In this document: positions 1 through 15,337 of the stretch, in pieces | Numbering within the stretch: the stretch's first letter is position 1 | Layout: every line of letters starts with the position of its first letter | Assembly (NCBI RefSeq): GCF_001571225.1 | Contig: NZ_BCTJ01000012.1 | Span: 1-64,000, forward strand | From: Hydrogenophaga palleronii NBRC 102513 | GTDB taxonomy: Bacteria > Pseudomonadota > Gammaproteobacteria > Burkholderiales > Burkholderiaceae_C | DNA length: 64,000 bases | Direction of reading: 5' to 3' | Position numbers and translations under genes: made by a program | Notes under the pieces: model-generated | Databases searched by the model: none | The model's input: the letters and a program-made list of their open reading frames with translations, nothing else | What the model was told of the DNA's origin: nothing

Positions 1-215
1 ACCGCACGCGTGGATGCGTTGCGGCCTTTCACGATGCCGACCACGCCGGTCTTGCCCAGGCCGCGGTGCACCGGAATGCCCCACTGCGTGAGCAGCTTGG
101 CCACCAGGTCGGCGGTGCGGGTTTCTTCGAACGCGAGCTCGGGGTGGGCGTGGATGTCGCGGCGCACGGACTGCAGGTAGTCGGCTTGCTGTTCGATGGC
201 GGGAATCAGTTTCAT
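1..215 (-). CDS. M20 family amidohydrolase (hippurate hydrolase/HipO-like), N-terminal part
   Basis: Only the first 71 codons lie in the window; the gene runs off the left edge. The visible protein starts MKLIPAIEQQADYLQSVRRD and continues into the RxxHxHPExxxxE segment (residues about 18-31) that marks M20D metallo-amidohydrolases, followed by the small-residue stretch HRGLGKTGVVGIVKG typical of the HipO/AbgB/IAA-amino-acid hydrolase group. These are cytoplasmic zinc or manganese enzymes that cleave N-acyl amino acids; the substrate cannot be told from this fragment. The gene follows the TctC-type binding protein by 65 nt on the same strand, so the two may form a scavenging pair. It may also be read from the siderophore operon, which is probably positional rather than functional. 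Confidence 0.85.
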   Translation of the reverse strand, partial: MKLIPAIEQQADYLQSVRRDIHAHPELAFEETRTADLVAKLLTQWGIPVHRGLGKTGVVGIVKGRNASTRA

Positions 216-280
216 GGGGCGCTCGGTGTTGTTGTGGTGGAGAAGGGCGCGTGGGCGCGCCGCGGCGGCGGCAAAAAAAT

Positions 281-1269
281 TCAGTTGGGTGTGAGCTGCA
301 GCTTCTGCAGGATCGGGGTCCACAGCACGCGGTCGGCTGCGATGCGCTCGGCGAACGCGGCCGGCGAGGCATGGTACGGCAGCGAGCCGTGCAGATCGAA
401 GGCCTTGAGGATGGCCGGGTCCTGCAAGGCCGTGCCGATCTCGCGGTTCAGGCGTTCCACGGTGGCCGTCGGCACACCCTTGTTGGAGACCACGCCGAGC
501 CAGACCGCGCCGTCAAAACCCTTGTAGCCGCGGGACTCGAAGCTTGGCACGCCGGCCAGGGTCTGGCTGTTGATGGCCGGGCTCACGGCCAGCACGCGCA
601 GGCGGCCGTCCTTCACCATCGGGTCCACCAGCGAGGTGCCGGCCAGGTAGATCTGCGTGTCGTTGGTGATCACCGAGGTCAATGCATCGGTGCCGGTCTT
701 GTAGGGGATGTGCACGATGCTGGTGCCCGACTGCGCCTTGAACATCTCGAACAACACATGCGGCGGGCTGCCGCTGGAAGACGAGGCGTAGTTCAGCTCG
801 CCCGGCTTCTGCTTGGCCAGCCGCACCAGGTCTTCGAGCGAGTTCACCGGCAGCCTGGGGTTGACCGCCAGGGCCATCGGGATCACCGCAATCGGGCTCA
901 CCGGCAGCAGGTCGGCCTGCGGGTCGTAGCTGAGCTTGGGGAAGACGAAGGGGTTCCAGACCAGGTGGGCGTTGGTCACGATGGCCAGGGTGTGGCCGTC
1001 GGGCGGGCTGTTCTTCAGCGTCTGCAGCGCCACCATGCCACCGGCGCCGGGCCGGTTGTCCACCACCACCGCCTGGCCCAGCGCCACCCGCAGCTTGTCG
1101 GCCAGCGGGCGCGCAAAACTGTCGGGCAGGGAGCCCGGGCCACCGTTGACGATCAGCGTGATGGCCTTGCTCGGGAACGCATCGGCGGCTGCCGCGGCGC
1201 CCGCCGCCACACACAGCGTGGACAGGGCGGCCAAGGCAAGGAGGTGCTTGAACAGACGGGTGCGGGTGC

Positions 1270-1273
<4 letters not shown>
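281..1273 (-). CDS. Tripartite tricarboxylate transporter (Bug/TctC family) substrate-binding protein
   Basis: 330-residue periplasmic solute-binding protein. Residues 1 to about 31 form a Sec signal peptide with an alanine-rich end. The mature part begins FPSKAITLIVNGGPGSLPDS and has the Bug hallmarks: VVDNRPGAGGMVALQTL near residue 75 and IVHIPYKTGTDAL in the second lobe. The family captures carboxylates or other small organic molecules, usually as one of many orphan paralogues in Comamonadaceae; no TctA/TctB genes are nearby. The start was chosen because its ATG overlaps the NRPS stop codon as ATGA (1270-1273). The gene is therefore the last translationally coupled cistron of the siderophore operon, which is an odd place for a Bug protein. 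Ligand unknown. Confidence 0.93.
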
Positions 1274-5249
<3,976 letters not shown>

Positions 5250-5253
<4 letters not shown>

Positions 5254-5510
5254 GCGCGCGCCTGCCGCTCGCTCACCACCTTCCACAACGCGTTGAGCGT
5301 GAGCTGGCCGGCGAGTTCGGACATGTCGAGCTGCAGGCCGGCCTCGTTCCAGGTGATCACCAGGTTGAGCAGGCGCAGCGAATCGAGGCCCCAGTCCTGC
5401 AGGTCGTCGTCGAGGCCGATCTCGGAAGGGTCTTCGTTGACGGCACGCGCGATCTGGGCGTGCAGGGCTTCCAGCGAATGGGGGGCGGCGGAGGTGTTCG
5501 GGGTGTTCAT
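5250..5510 (-). CDS. Stand-alone aryl carrier protein (EntB C-terminal-domain homologue)
   Basis: 86-residue acyl carrier protein. The phosphopantetheine serine is Ser44 in WGLDSLRLLNL. The GLDS-(L/V)-R context and the tail ALWKVVSE match the aryl carrier domain that forms the C-terminus of EntB/DhbB/VibB rather than fatty-acid ACPs. It would carry 2,3-dihydroxybenzoate loaded by the EntE-like ligase encoded 16 nt upstream and present it to the condensation domain of the NRPS, whose start overlaps this stop. In enterobactin and bacillibactin systems this domain is normally fused to isochorismatase; here that enzyme is encoded about 2.5 kb upstream as a separate gene. Confidence 0.9.
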
Positions 5511-5526
5511 GGGAAAGCTCGTGCGA

Positions 5527-7209
<1,683 letters not shown>

Positions 7210-7252
7210 GGGGTTGCTCTTGGGGCTTCTCTTTTTTATGGGGAAACGGTGC

Positions 7253-8041
7253 TCACTGGTCCAGCGTGGCGCCGCCGTCCACGCGCAGGTCGTGCAGCGT
7301 GATGTGGCCGGCGCGGTCGGACAGCAGGAACAGGATGGACTCGACGATGTCGTCGGGCTCGGCGATCTTGCGCAGCGGAATGCCGAGGCGGTAGCTGGCC
7401 GCGTCACCGGCAATCACCGCGTCGCGCGACGAGCCCTGGCGCCACATGGCGCGCTGCATCTCAGTGTCGGTGGAGCCGGGCGAGACGGTGTTGCAGCGGA
7501 TGCCGTGTTCGGCCAGTTCCAGCGCCAGGCAGCGGCTGAGCTGTGTCACCGCCGCCTTGGACGCGGCGTAGGCGGCCATGGAGGCGCGCGGCGTGCTGGC
7601 CGCGTTGGAACTCACGTTGACGATGGCACCGCGCCGGCGCGGCACCATGCGGCGCGCCACGGCGCGGCAGGTGTTGAACACACCACCGGCGTTGATCGCC
7701 AGCGTGCGCGACCACTGCGCGTCGTCGAGGTCGATCACGCGGCCCATCTGCAGCACACCGGCCACGCAGGCCAGGCGCTCGATCGGGCCCAGGCGCGCTT
7801 CGGCATCAGCCACGGCGGCGTTCACCGCGTGCGAGTCGCTGACGTCGAGCGCCTGCGTGAACAACTGGTCGGGCGCGCTGGCGTGGGCCATCAAGGCCTG
7901 CAGGCCGCCGGCGTCGAGGTCGAGCGCGGTCACGCGCGCGCCCTGTGCCAGCAGGCGGGCGGCGAGCGCGGCGCCGATGCCACCGGCGGCGCCGGTGATC
8001 AACACGTGTTCGCCGCGGAACTCGGCCTGCGCGGGGCTCAT
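7253..8041 (-). CDS. entA: 2,3-dihydro-2,3-dihydroxybenzoate dehydrogenase
   Basis: 262-residue short-chain dehydrogenase. The NAD-binding motif is [12 protein letters not shown] (about 15-26). The [24 protein letters not shown] segment contains the catalytic Ser and YxxxK, and [10 protein letters not shown] follows as in EntA. It oxidises 2,3-dihydro-2,3-dihydroxybenzoate to 2,3-dihydroxybenzoate in the cytoplasm. The ATG overlaps the stop of the isochorismatase gene (8038-8041, ATGA), which supplies its substrate, so this start is preferred over one 57 nt upstream. The alternative of a generic FabG-like reductase is unlikely given the flanking EntC, EntE and isochorismatase genes. Confidence 0.94.
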   Translation of the reverse strand: MSPAQAEFRGEHVLITGAAGGIGAALAARLLAQGARVTALDLDAGGLQALMAHASAPDQLFTQALDVSDSHAVNAAVADAEARLGPIERLACVAGVLQMGRVIDLDDAQWSRTLAINAGGVFNTCRAVARRMVPRRRGAIVNVSSNAASTPRASMAAYAASKAAVTQLSRCLALELAEHGIRCNTVSPGSTDTEMQRAMWRQGSSRDAVIAGDAASYRLGIPLRKIAEPDDIVESILFLLSDRAGHITLHDLRVDGGATLDQ

Positions 8042-8685
8042 GCGGTCACCGCCTGCAGCGAGGCCCGCACCTGCGCCAGCGTGAGGCTGGCGCCGCAACG
8101 GCGCGAGACGTAGTTGACCGCCATCTCATGCTCGGCGAGCGAGAAGTCGGCCACCGCGTCGATCACTAGGAAGGGCTGGATGTCGCGCATGAAGGCTTCC
8201 AGCGCGGTTGCCATGCAGCCGATGTGCGCGTAGATGCCACAGATGATGAGCTGGTCGCGCCCCAGCGCCTTCATGCGTTCGGCGAGGTCGGAGCGCTGGA
8301 AGGCGCTGTAGCGCCACTTGGTCAGCACCGTGTCGTGTGCGCGCGGCGCGAGTTCGTCCACCACCGGTTGCTCGGCATGGAACTGCGGCTGCGTCAGGCC
8401 CGGGCCCCAGAAGTCGTTGAGCAGGGCGCGGTCGCCCGCGGGCTGCTCGGTCGGTTGTGCGGTGTAGAACACCGGCACGCCGGCGGCGTCGCAGGCATCG
8501 CGCAGCGTGCGCGCGTTGGCGACCAGCTGCGGCACCGGGGCCTGCGTGGTGTCGAACTTGTTCAGGAAATAGGCCTGCATGTCGTGCACCAGCAGCACGG
8601 CGCGCTTCGGGTCGGGCGTCCAGCTGACGCGGTTGGCAATCGGGTCCTGGGGCAGGGCGTAGGGCGCGATGACGGGAATGCTCAT
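8038..8685 (-). CDS. Isochorismatase without carrier domain (EntB N-terminal-domain homologue)
   Basis: 215-residue cysteine-hydrolase-fold protein. [10 protein letters not shown] with Asp35, the [12 protein letters not shown] lysine region and [16 protein letters not shown] match the isochorismatase lyase half of EntB/DhbB almost motif for motif, including the N-terminal [10 protein letters not shown] segment. It cleaves isochorismate to pyruvate and 2,3-dihydro-2,3-dihydroxybenzoate. The protein ends right after the lyase domain; in EntB an aryl carrier domain would follow. That domain is a separate gene (5250-5510), placed after entA and entE. It lies 33 nt after entC and overlaps entA by 4 nt. 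Confidence 0.95.
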   Translation of the reverse strand: MSIPVIAPYALPQDPIANRVSWTPDPKRAVLLVHDMQAYFLNKFDTTQAPVPQLVANARTLRDACDAAGVPVFYTAQPTEQPAGDRALLNDFWGPGLTQPQFHAEQPVVDELAPRAHDTVLTKWRYSAFQRSDLAERMKALGRDQLIICGIYAHIGCMATALEAFMRDIQPFLVIDAVADFSLAEHEMAVNYVSRRCGASLTLAQVRASLQAVTA

Positions 8686-8718
8686 GGGTCGGATGGAATT
8701 GGAAGAATGGGGATGTGC

Positions 8719-10014
8719 TCAGTCGAGCGCGCTGCCCAGGCCGAGCGCGCTCAGCATGGTGCGGAATTTGGTGCCGGTCTCCAGCGCTTCGGACGCCGGC
8801 ACCGAGCCGGCGACGATGCCGGCGCCGGCATACAGGCGCACGGCGGTGCCGCGCAGTTCGGCGCAGCGCAGGGCCACGGCCCATTCGCCGTCGCCCTTCG
8901 CGTCGCACCAGCCGACGAAGCCGGCGAAGAAGCCGCGGTCGAAACTCTCCAGTGCGTCGATGGCGGCGAAGGCCTGGTCGGCCGGGAAGCCGCAGACCGC
9001 CGGTGTCGGGTGCAGGGCGAGCGCCAGGTCGAGCGAGGTGGTGGCCGGGTCGGCCAGTTCGCCCACCAGCGTGGTCGACAGGTGCCACAGCGCGTCGGTC
9101 GCCACCAGCTCGGGCGCGGCGGGCACGTCGAGGGTGCGGCACAGCGGGCGCAGGGCCTGGGCCACGGCGTCGATCACCAGCGCGTGTTCGTGCCGGTCTT
9201 TGGGCGAACGCAGCAGCGCGGCGCCGATGGCTTCGTTGCGTTCCGGGTCGGCGCTGCGCGCGGCCGAGCCGGCCAACGGGTTGACCACCACGCGGTTGCC
9301 GAAACGCCGCACCAGCAGTTCGGGCGTGGCGCCGATGAAGGCCGCCGGTTCGGCCAGGCCTTCGGCGGCGGCCTGTGCCGCGTCCTGCAAGGCCACGGCA
9401 TAGGTGTAGCCGCGCGTGTTGCGCGCCGCCAGGCGGCGCAGCAGGGCGGCGCGGTCGGGTGCGGCCTGCAGGGCCACGCGCAGGGTGCGCGCCAGCACCA
9501 CCTTGTCCAGTTCGCCGCGGGCGAAACGCGCCAGGGCATCGGTCACCGCGGCTTCATAGGCCTCGGGCACGGGCTCGGGGCACACGTTGCGTGGTGCGGT
9601 GGCGGGCGGGCGCGCGGCGGCGTCGTCACTGGCCAGCAGTTCGGCCTGCGCGGCCTCGCCGAGCAGCAGCGTGCGGGGCACCACCAGGCGCGCCGGCTGG
9701 CGCACGTCGAAGGGCACGGCGCCCATCAGCACCGGCTCGGCGATGCCCAGCGTGTCTTGTGCGTGTTGCAGCAGTGCACTGGCGCGGCGCGTCAGGCGGG
9801 CCGCGGCCTGGGCGCGGCCGTCGGCTTGCGCGGGTGCGCCGGCACTGGCGGCGTCTGCGCCGAGCGCGCAGGCCACGCCCTGGCCCAGGCGCGAGCCCAG
9901 GGGCGATGCAAACAGGCTGTCACCGGCGCGGTAGGCGGCCAGCAGATTGCTCAGCGGTGCGCGCACGGGTTCGGCTTCGGTGCGGGTGGAAGGCAGTTCG
10001 ATGGACGACAACAT
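8719..10014 (-). CDS. entC: Isochorismate synthase
   Basis: 431-residue chorismate-binding enzyme (EntC/DhbC/MenF group; EntC is 391, so this one has a longer N-terminus). The C-terminal catalytic half shows [71 protein letters not shown] and the closing [19 protein letters not shown] segment. It converts chorismate to isochorismate, committing it to dihydroxybenzoate. It is the first biosynthetic gene of the operon, 31 nt after the exporter gene and 33 nt before the isochorismatase gene. Confidence 0.95.
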   Translation of the reverse strand: MLSSIELPSTRTEAEPVRAPLSNLLAAYRAGDSLFASPLGSRLGQGVACALGADAASAGAPAQADGRAQAAARLTRRASALLQHAQDTLGIAEPVLMGAVPFDVRQPARLVVPRTLLLGEAAQAELLASDDAAARPPATAPRNVCPEPVPEAYEAAVTDALARFARGELDKVVLARTLRVALQAAPDRAALLRRLAARNTRGYTYAVALQDAAQAAAEGLAEPAAFIGATPELLVRRFGNRVVVNPLAGSAARSADPERNEAIGAALLRSPKDRHEHALVIDAVAQALRPLCRTLDVPAAPELVATDALWHLSTTLVGELADPATTSLDLALALHPTPAVCGFPADQAFAAIDALESFDRGFFAGFVGWCDAKGDGEWAVALRCAELRGTAVRLYAGAGIVAGSVPASEALETGTKFRTMLSALGLGSALD

Positions 10015-10045
10015 GGTTTCCCCGAAGAAATGTGGCGGCTGGTTT

Positions 10046-11293
10046 TCAGTGCGCGGTGGGTGCGGCCGGGCGCGTGGCGACGTACAAGGACAGGCACAGC
10101 AGCAGCCCGCCGACGATCAGGTACGGGGCCGCGGGCGCGATGCGGTAGAGCAGGGTGCCGGCCAGCGGCGACAGCACCATGCCCAGGCCCTGCGCGGCAG
10201 AGACCGTGCCGGCGGCCGCGCCTTGCTCGTGCTTCTGCACCGCGTTGGCGGCCATGGCCTGGAAGGACGGGAAGATGAAACCCATGCCGAACGCGGCCAC
10301 GCCATAACAGGCCAGCAGCGTGGCCTGCGACTGCACCAGCACCACACCACTGAAGCCGCTGCCGGCGATCAGCGCGCCGACCCAGACCCAGCGGTTCAGC
10401 GGCACCTGCTTCAGGCGCATCACGAACTGCTGCGAGACGATCAGCGCCACGCCGACGGCGGCCAGCGCCAGGCCGGCGGTGCGTGCACCGGCCTGCGGCT
10501 CCAGGCCGAGGCGGTCGATGGCGAAGAAGCCGACCAGCACCTGGGCCACGGCCACCGCCGACATGCCGATCAGCGCGGTCAGGCTGGCCAGGCGCAGGCG
10601 CGGGTCGAACAGGGTCACGCTGGTCTTGGGCTTGGGGCCGCCCGTGGCGGCGGGCGCGGCCTGTTGCGGCAGGCCGAACCAGACCACCAGCATGGCGATG
10701 GCCGGCAGGGCGGCCGCGGCGTACAGCGCCAGGCTGAGGTCGTAGGCGGCAATGCCACCGGCCACGGCCGGGCCGGCCACCATGCCGACGGCGTTGGCGG
10801 TGCCCAGCTTGGCCATGCGCGAGGGGCGCTCGGCCGGTGTGGTGTGGTCGGCGATGAAGGCCGCGGCCGAGGGCGGCACGGCGGCGTAGAAACCACCGAT
10901 GAGCGAACGCGTGGCGATCAGCAGCACGGTGGCGGCGAGCGCGCCGATTTTCTGGTGCAGCGCGAGGTCGATGCCGACCGCCAGCACCAGGTAGGTGAGC
11001 GTGAAGACGCAGAAGCCAGCCAGCAGCACGCGCTTGCGGCCGTGCCGGTCGCTCACGCCACCCCACCAGCGCGCCAGCGCCATCCAGAAGAACCCCCCGG
11101 CGGTGATCGACAGGCCGGCCACCCATTCGGGCAGGCCGAGCTGGCGCGCCGCCGGTCCGATCACGGCCACGTAGGCCATCATGGCCATGGTGCCGGCGAG
11201 GGCGGCGAACAGCAGCGGAGTCAGCCGCAGGGCCGGTCCGGCCGCGGGGGGCGTGGTGGCGGCGGGGCCGGGGGTGGTGAGGTCGGCGCTCAT
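10046..11293 (-). CDS. MFS transporter, probable siderophore exporter
   Basis: 415-residue integral inner-membrane protein with about 12 hydrophobic segments and a soluble N-terminal tail of about 25 residues. The loop between helices 2 and 3 reads [17 protein letters not shown], the signature of major facilitator proton antiporters of the TetA/DHA1 type. It sits between the ferric-siderophore esterase gene (13 nt upstream) and entC (31 nt downstream), the position held by EntS in enterobactin loci. Export of the newly made catecholate across the inner membrane is therefore the likely role; the sequence itself does not show the substrate. An efflux pump for other compounds is the alternative. 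Confidence 0.85.
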   Translation of the reverse strand: MSADLTTPGPAATTPPAAGPALRLTPLLFAALAGTMAMMAYVAVIGPAARQLGLPEWVAGLSITAGGFFWMALARWWGGVSDRHGRKRVLLAGFCVFTLTYLVLAVGIDLALHQKIGALAATVLLIATRSLIGGFYAAVPPSAAAFIADHTTPAERPSRMAKLGTANAVGMVAGPAVAGGIAAYDLSLALYAAAALPAIAMLVVWFGLPQQAAPAATGGPKPKTSVTLFDPRLRLASLTALIGMSAVAVAQVLVGFFAIDRLGLEPQAGARTAGLALAAVGVALIVSQQFVMRLKQVPLNRWVWVGALIAGSGFSGVVLVQSQATLLACYGVAAFGMGFIFPSFQAMAANAVQKHEQGAAAGTVSAAQGLGMVLSPLAGTLLYRIAPAAPYLIVGGLLLCLSLYVATRPAAPTAH

Positions 11294-11306
11294 GGCAGTC
11301 CAGGTC

Positions 11307-12328
11307 TTAACGGGCTGCGAAGAGCAGCGTGGGCGGGATCGAGGTCGGGCGCATCGGGCCGTGGCTCACGCCCGGGAAGGGCCGCCAGTCCACGCTCATG
11401 CCGGTGCGGGCGGCCTGGCGCTGGCCCAGCTTTTCGGTGGCGTCGGGCGGCACGGCGCGGCGGCGCTCGCGAGCGGCCAGCACCACGGCCGGGTCCAGGC
11501 CGGGGCGCAGGGCGCGGGTCTCGGCCTGCACGTCCAGGCCGGCGCTGCCGGCCATCAGCAGCAGGCTGGTGCCGGCGGCGGTGGTGGGCAGCGCCACGGC
11601 GCGTTTTTCCTGCTCCAGCATGAAGCCTTCGTGCCACCACAACGAGGGGTCGGCCGAGGCGTAACGCGGGAACAACTGCGGCCGCGTGAACAAGGTGTAG
11701 AGCGCCAGCAGGCCGCCGTAGGAATGGCCCCAGAGCGTGCTGCGCGCCGGGTCGTAGGCGAGGCGGCGTTGCAGCTCGGGCTGGATCTTCTGTTCGTACA
11801 GGTCGAGGAACAGCTCGGCACCGCCGCCCAGGCGGTTGCGGTCGCGGTCGTCCCAGGTCGGGTCTTCACCCGGCACCGGCGGCGTGTAGTCGAAGGAGCG
11901 CGCCTCCACGTCCACGCCCAGCGGGGTTTCGTAACCCAGCGCGGCAATCGCCAGCGGCCGGCCGCTGGCGGCCATGCCGGCGAGTTGCTCGGGCGTGAGC
12001 GCGGCCAGCGCGGCGTTGCCGTCGAGCATGACCAGCAGCGGGTAACCGGCCGCGGGCGGCGGCGCCTTCGGGATGGCGAGCTGCACGCGGTAGTGGCGCT
12101 TGCCGTCGGCCGAGTCGAGGCTGAACTTGTCGAAGCGGTAGTGCGGCGAGTCGCTGTCGGCCACCGTGGTCTCGACAGGGCGGTTCAGGGAGTAGCTGGA
12201 CAGGTCGGGCATGGCGGGGGCCTTGGCGGGCTGGGCGGGCGCGGCGGGTTGGCCGGCGCAGGCTTGCAGGCCACCTGCGGCCAGGGCCAGCAGCAGCGCG
12301 CGGCGCTGCGGTTGCAGGGGTGGTGTGT

Positions 12329-12332
<4 letters not shown>
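11307..12332 (-). CDS. Lipoprotein ferri-siderophore esterase (IroE/Fes-type alpha/beta hydrolase)
   Basis: 341-residue alpha/beta hydrolase of the putative-esterase family (IroE, BesA, enterochelin esterase). The N-terminus RRALLLALAAGGLQACAG ends in a lipobox with Cys25, so the mature enzyme should be membrane-anchored on the periplasmic side. The nucleophile motif is WGHSYGGLLAL with Ser204; a late histidine occurs in PGVSHGPMRP. Related enzymes hydrolyse ester bonds of trilactone siderophores. Here it would cut the ferric catecholate before inner-membrane transport, unlike cytoplasmic Fes. Its start overlaps nothing upstream on the coding side except the ABC ATPase stop (ATGA at 12329-12332), giving tight coupling to the importer. 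Confidence 0.88.
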
Positions 12333-13128
<796 letters not shown>

Positions 13129-13132
<4 letters not shown>

Positions 13133-14193
13133 CGTGCGCCTCCCGGTTTCTGGCGCAGCACCAGCCAGAGGAAGAACGGTGCGCCGAGCGCGGCAGAGAA
13201 CAGGCCGAGCGGAATCTCCGACGGCGGGCTGAGCGTGCGCGCGGCGGTGTCGGCGGTGACGATCAGGATCGCGCCGGCCAGCGCCGCCAGCGGCAGCAGC
13301 CAGCGGTGGCGCGGCCCGGCCATCATGCGCACCACGTGCGGCACCACCAGGCCGACGAAACCGACCGTGCCGGCAAAGGCCACGGCCGCGCCCACCAGCA
13401 GCGCCGAGCACAGCACCAGCAGGGCGCGCGTGCGTTTGACGTCGAGCCCGATGTGCTGCGCCTGGCGTTCGCCGAGCGCCAGCATGTCCAGCGGCGTGGC
13501 CAGCATCAACATGCCGATCAGGCCGAGCAGGAACACCGGCAGCACGGCGCCGACGGCACGCCAGTCGGCCGAGCCGAGCGAACCCATCTGCCAGAACACC
13601 AGCGACTGCAGTTGCGTCATGCTGGCGCGGTAGGTGAAGAAACCGATGGCGGCCGAACAGCCGGCGCCGACGGCGATGCCCACCAGCAGCAGCGTGACCG
13701 TGCCGGTGCCGCGCCCGGGGCGCGCCAGCAGGTAGATCAGCGAGGTGGCGGCGATGCCGCCGGCGAAGGCCGCGACCGGCACCGTCCACTCGCCCAGCGC
13801 GGTGGCACCGAGCGAGATGGCACCGACCGCACCCAGGGCCGCGCCCTGGCTCACGCCGACCACGCCGGGGTCGGCCAGCGCGTTGCCGAACAGGCCCTGC
13901 AGGGCGGCACCGGCCAGCGCCAGCGAGGCGCCCACCAGCGCGCCCATCAGCGCGCGCGGAATGCGCAGGTTCCAGACCACGGCGATGTCGCGCGTGCTCA
14001 GGCCGTCGGCGTCGGCCAGGCCGAAACGCGCCAGCACGATGCGCAGCACGTCACCCGGCGCCACCTTGAGCGGGCCGGTGCCGAAAGACAGCACGATGAC
14101 CGCCAGCAGCACCGCGGTGAGCACCACGACCAGCAGCGCGCCGGGCGGGCGGCGCACGCCGCCGCGCGTGGGGGAGGTGAGGGCGGTGCTCAC
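13129..14193 (-). CDS. hmuU: FecCD-family permease (HmuU-type)
   Basis: 354-residue polytopic inner-membrane protein with about ten transmembrane segments. It shows FecCD/BtuC hallmarks: LRIPRALMGALVGASLALAGAALQGLFGNALADPGVVGVSQGAALGA near residues 75-125 and LPLAALAGAILIVTADTAARTL, EIPLGLFSAALGAPFFLWLVL at the end. Normally a homodimer forming the channel of iron-siderophore or heme importers. One permease gene plus one ATPase and one binding protein make a complete set. Overlaps both neighbours by ATGA. Confidence 0.94.
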
Positions 14194-15197
14194 CGCTTGA
14201 CGAAGTCGCTGAAGGCCTTGGCCATGGCGATGGCGCCGATGCCGGCGTGCGTGCCGACGATCTTCAGCTGCTCATCGGGCATGACCCAGATGCGGTTGGC
14301 CTGGCCGGCCGGTGTCTGCTTCAGCGTCGGGTAGTTGCGCCAGAGGCCGGCTTCACCGCCGAAGGCTTCGAGGTCGCTGCGCGTGATGAGCACGATGTCG
14401 GGCGCGGCCACGACCACGCCCTCGTTGCTGAGCGCGGTGTAGTCGGCGGCCTGGGCGTCGTCGCCGACGTTGATGCCACCGGCCAGGCGGATCATCTGCG
14501 CCGCGGCGGTGTCCCTGCCGCCCACGGTCGGGCGGCCTCCGCCGCCGGTGGCGGAAACGTGCAGCACGCGCGGCTTGCGCGGCAGCGCCTTGCCGATGGC
14601 GGCGGCTTCGTCGAGCTGCTTCTGCAGTTTGGTGGCGAGCGTTTCGCCCTGGGCCTGCAGGCCGAACACGGCGGCGACCTTGCGCACCTTGGCGGGCAGC
14701 GGCTGCACGTCGTCGATGACGACCGCCGGCAGGCCGGTGCCGCGCAGGGTCTCGGACAGCTTGGCGTGGCGGCGCAGGCTGTTGCCCACGAACAGCGTGC
14801 CGTTCAGGCTCAGGATGCCTTCGGCGCCGGTGGTGCGGTTGAACAGGAAATGGTGGGTCGCGGCACGGCCCGCGGCCGTGACGGAGTTGGTGGGTGCGGC
14901 GTGCACCAGCGAGGCCAGGCCCAGGGCTTCCATGATGTCGATCACATCGTCACCGCCGGCAAACACGCGGCTGGCGTCGGTGATGCGCACGGTGGCGCCA
15001 TCGTCGGACACGAACTGCACCGGCAGCCGGGGCTGGGCGCGCACCGTGGGTGCGTCGTCGGGGCCGGCAATGGCCAGCCAGCCGGCCGGCAGGGCCTGCG
15101 CCTGGGCGGTGCTGAGGGTGGGTGTGAATGTGCCCAGGACCAGGGCCGCCATCAAGGCGGTCGGCAGCGTGCGGCGGAGCATTGAGAAGGAAGCCAT
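14190..15197 (-). CDS. hmuT: Iron-complex/hemin ABC transporter substrate-binding protein (HmuT-like)
   Basis: 335-residue periplasmic binding protein of the class III (FhuD/BtuF/HmuT) fold. A signal peptide spans about 1-34 (TAQAQA then LPAG). The body shows RITDASRVFAGGDDVIDIMEALG, a pattern close to HmuT, then VLHVSATGGGGRPTVGG and DIVLITRSDLEAFGG. The likely start is the ATG at 15197; a start at 15242 would add 15 residues that do not look like a signal peptide. It delivers the iron complex to the permease, whose gene overlaps the stop. Heme is the family ligand, but its place between a catecholate receptor and a siderophore esterase suggests that ferric dihydroxybenzoyl-serine fragments are worth considering. 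Confidence 0.88.
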   Translation of the reverse strand: MASFSMLRRTLPTALMAALVLGTFTPTLSTAQAQALPAGWLAIAGPDDAPTVRAQPRLPVQFVSDDGATVRITDASRVFAGGDDVIDIMEALGLASLVHAAPTNSVTAAGRAATHHFLFNRTTGAEGILSLNGTLFVGNSLRRHAKLSETLRGTGLPAVVIDDVQPLPAKVRKVAAVFGLQAQGETLATKLQKQLDEAAAIGKALPRKPRVLHVSATGGGGRPTVGGRDTAAAQMIRLAGGINVGDDAQAADYTALSNEGVVVAAPDIVLITRSDLEAFGGEAGLWRNYPTLKQTPAGQANRIWVMPDEQLKIVGTHAGIGAIAMAKAFSDFVKR

Positions 15198-15264
15198 GGG
15201 GAGGTCTTTTTTTGTGTGGCAGCGCTGCCGGAGGCCGCGCATCTGCGGGGAGAAGAAACGCCAA

Positions 15265-15320
15265 ATGCGCCAGGGACTGGAGTCCCGGGCGCATGTGGTG
15301 GCGAGGCCCCGAGGGGCCTC
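15265..15320 (-). terminator. Tandem GC hairpins between YncE-like gene and hmuT
   Basis: Two inverted repeats lie in the 140-nt gap. One spans 15303-15320 (GAGGCCC arms). The other spans 15265-15294, with 14-nt arms and one mismatch (GGGACT/AGTCCC core). On the minus strand the second is followed by a short T-rich run. They could end or attenuate transcription after the YncE-like gene; the T-tract is weak, so read-through into hmuT is plausible. Confidence 0.5.
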
Positions 15321-15337
15321 GGTGCGGTGGCTGGGAC

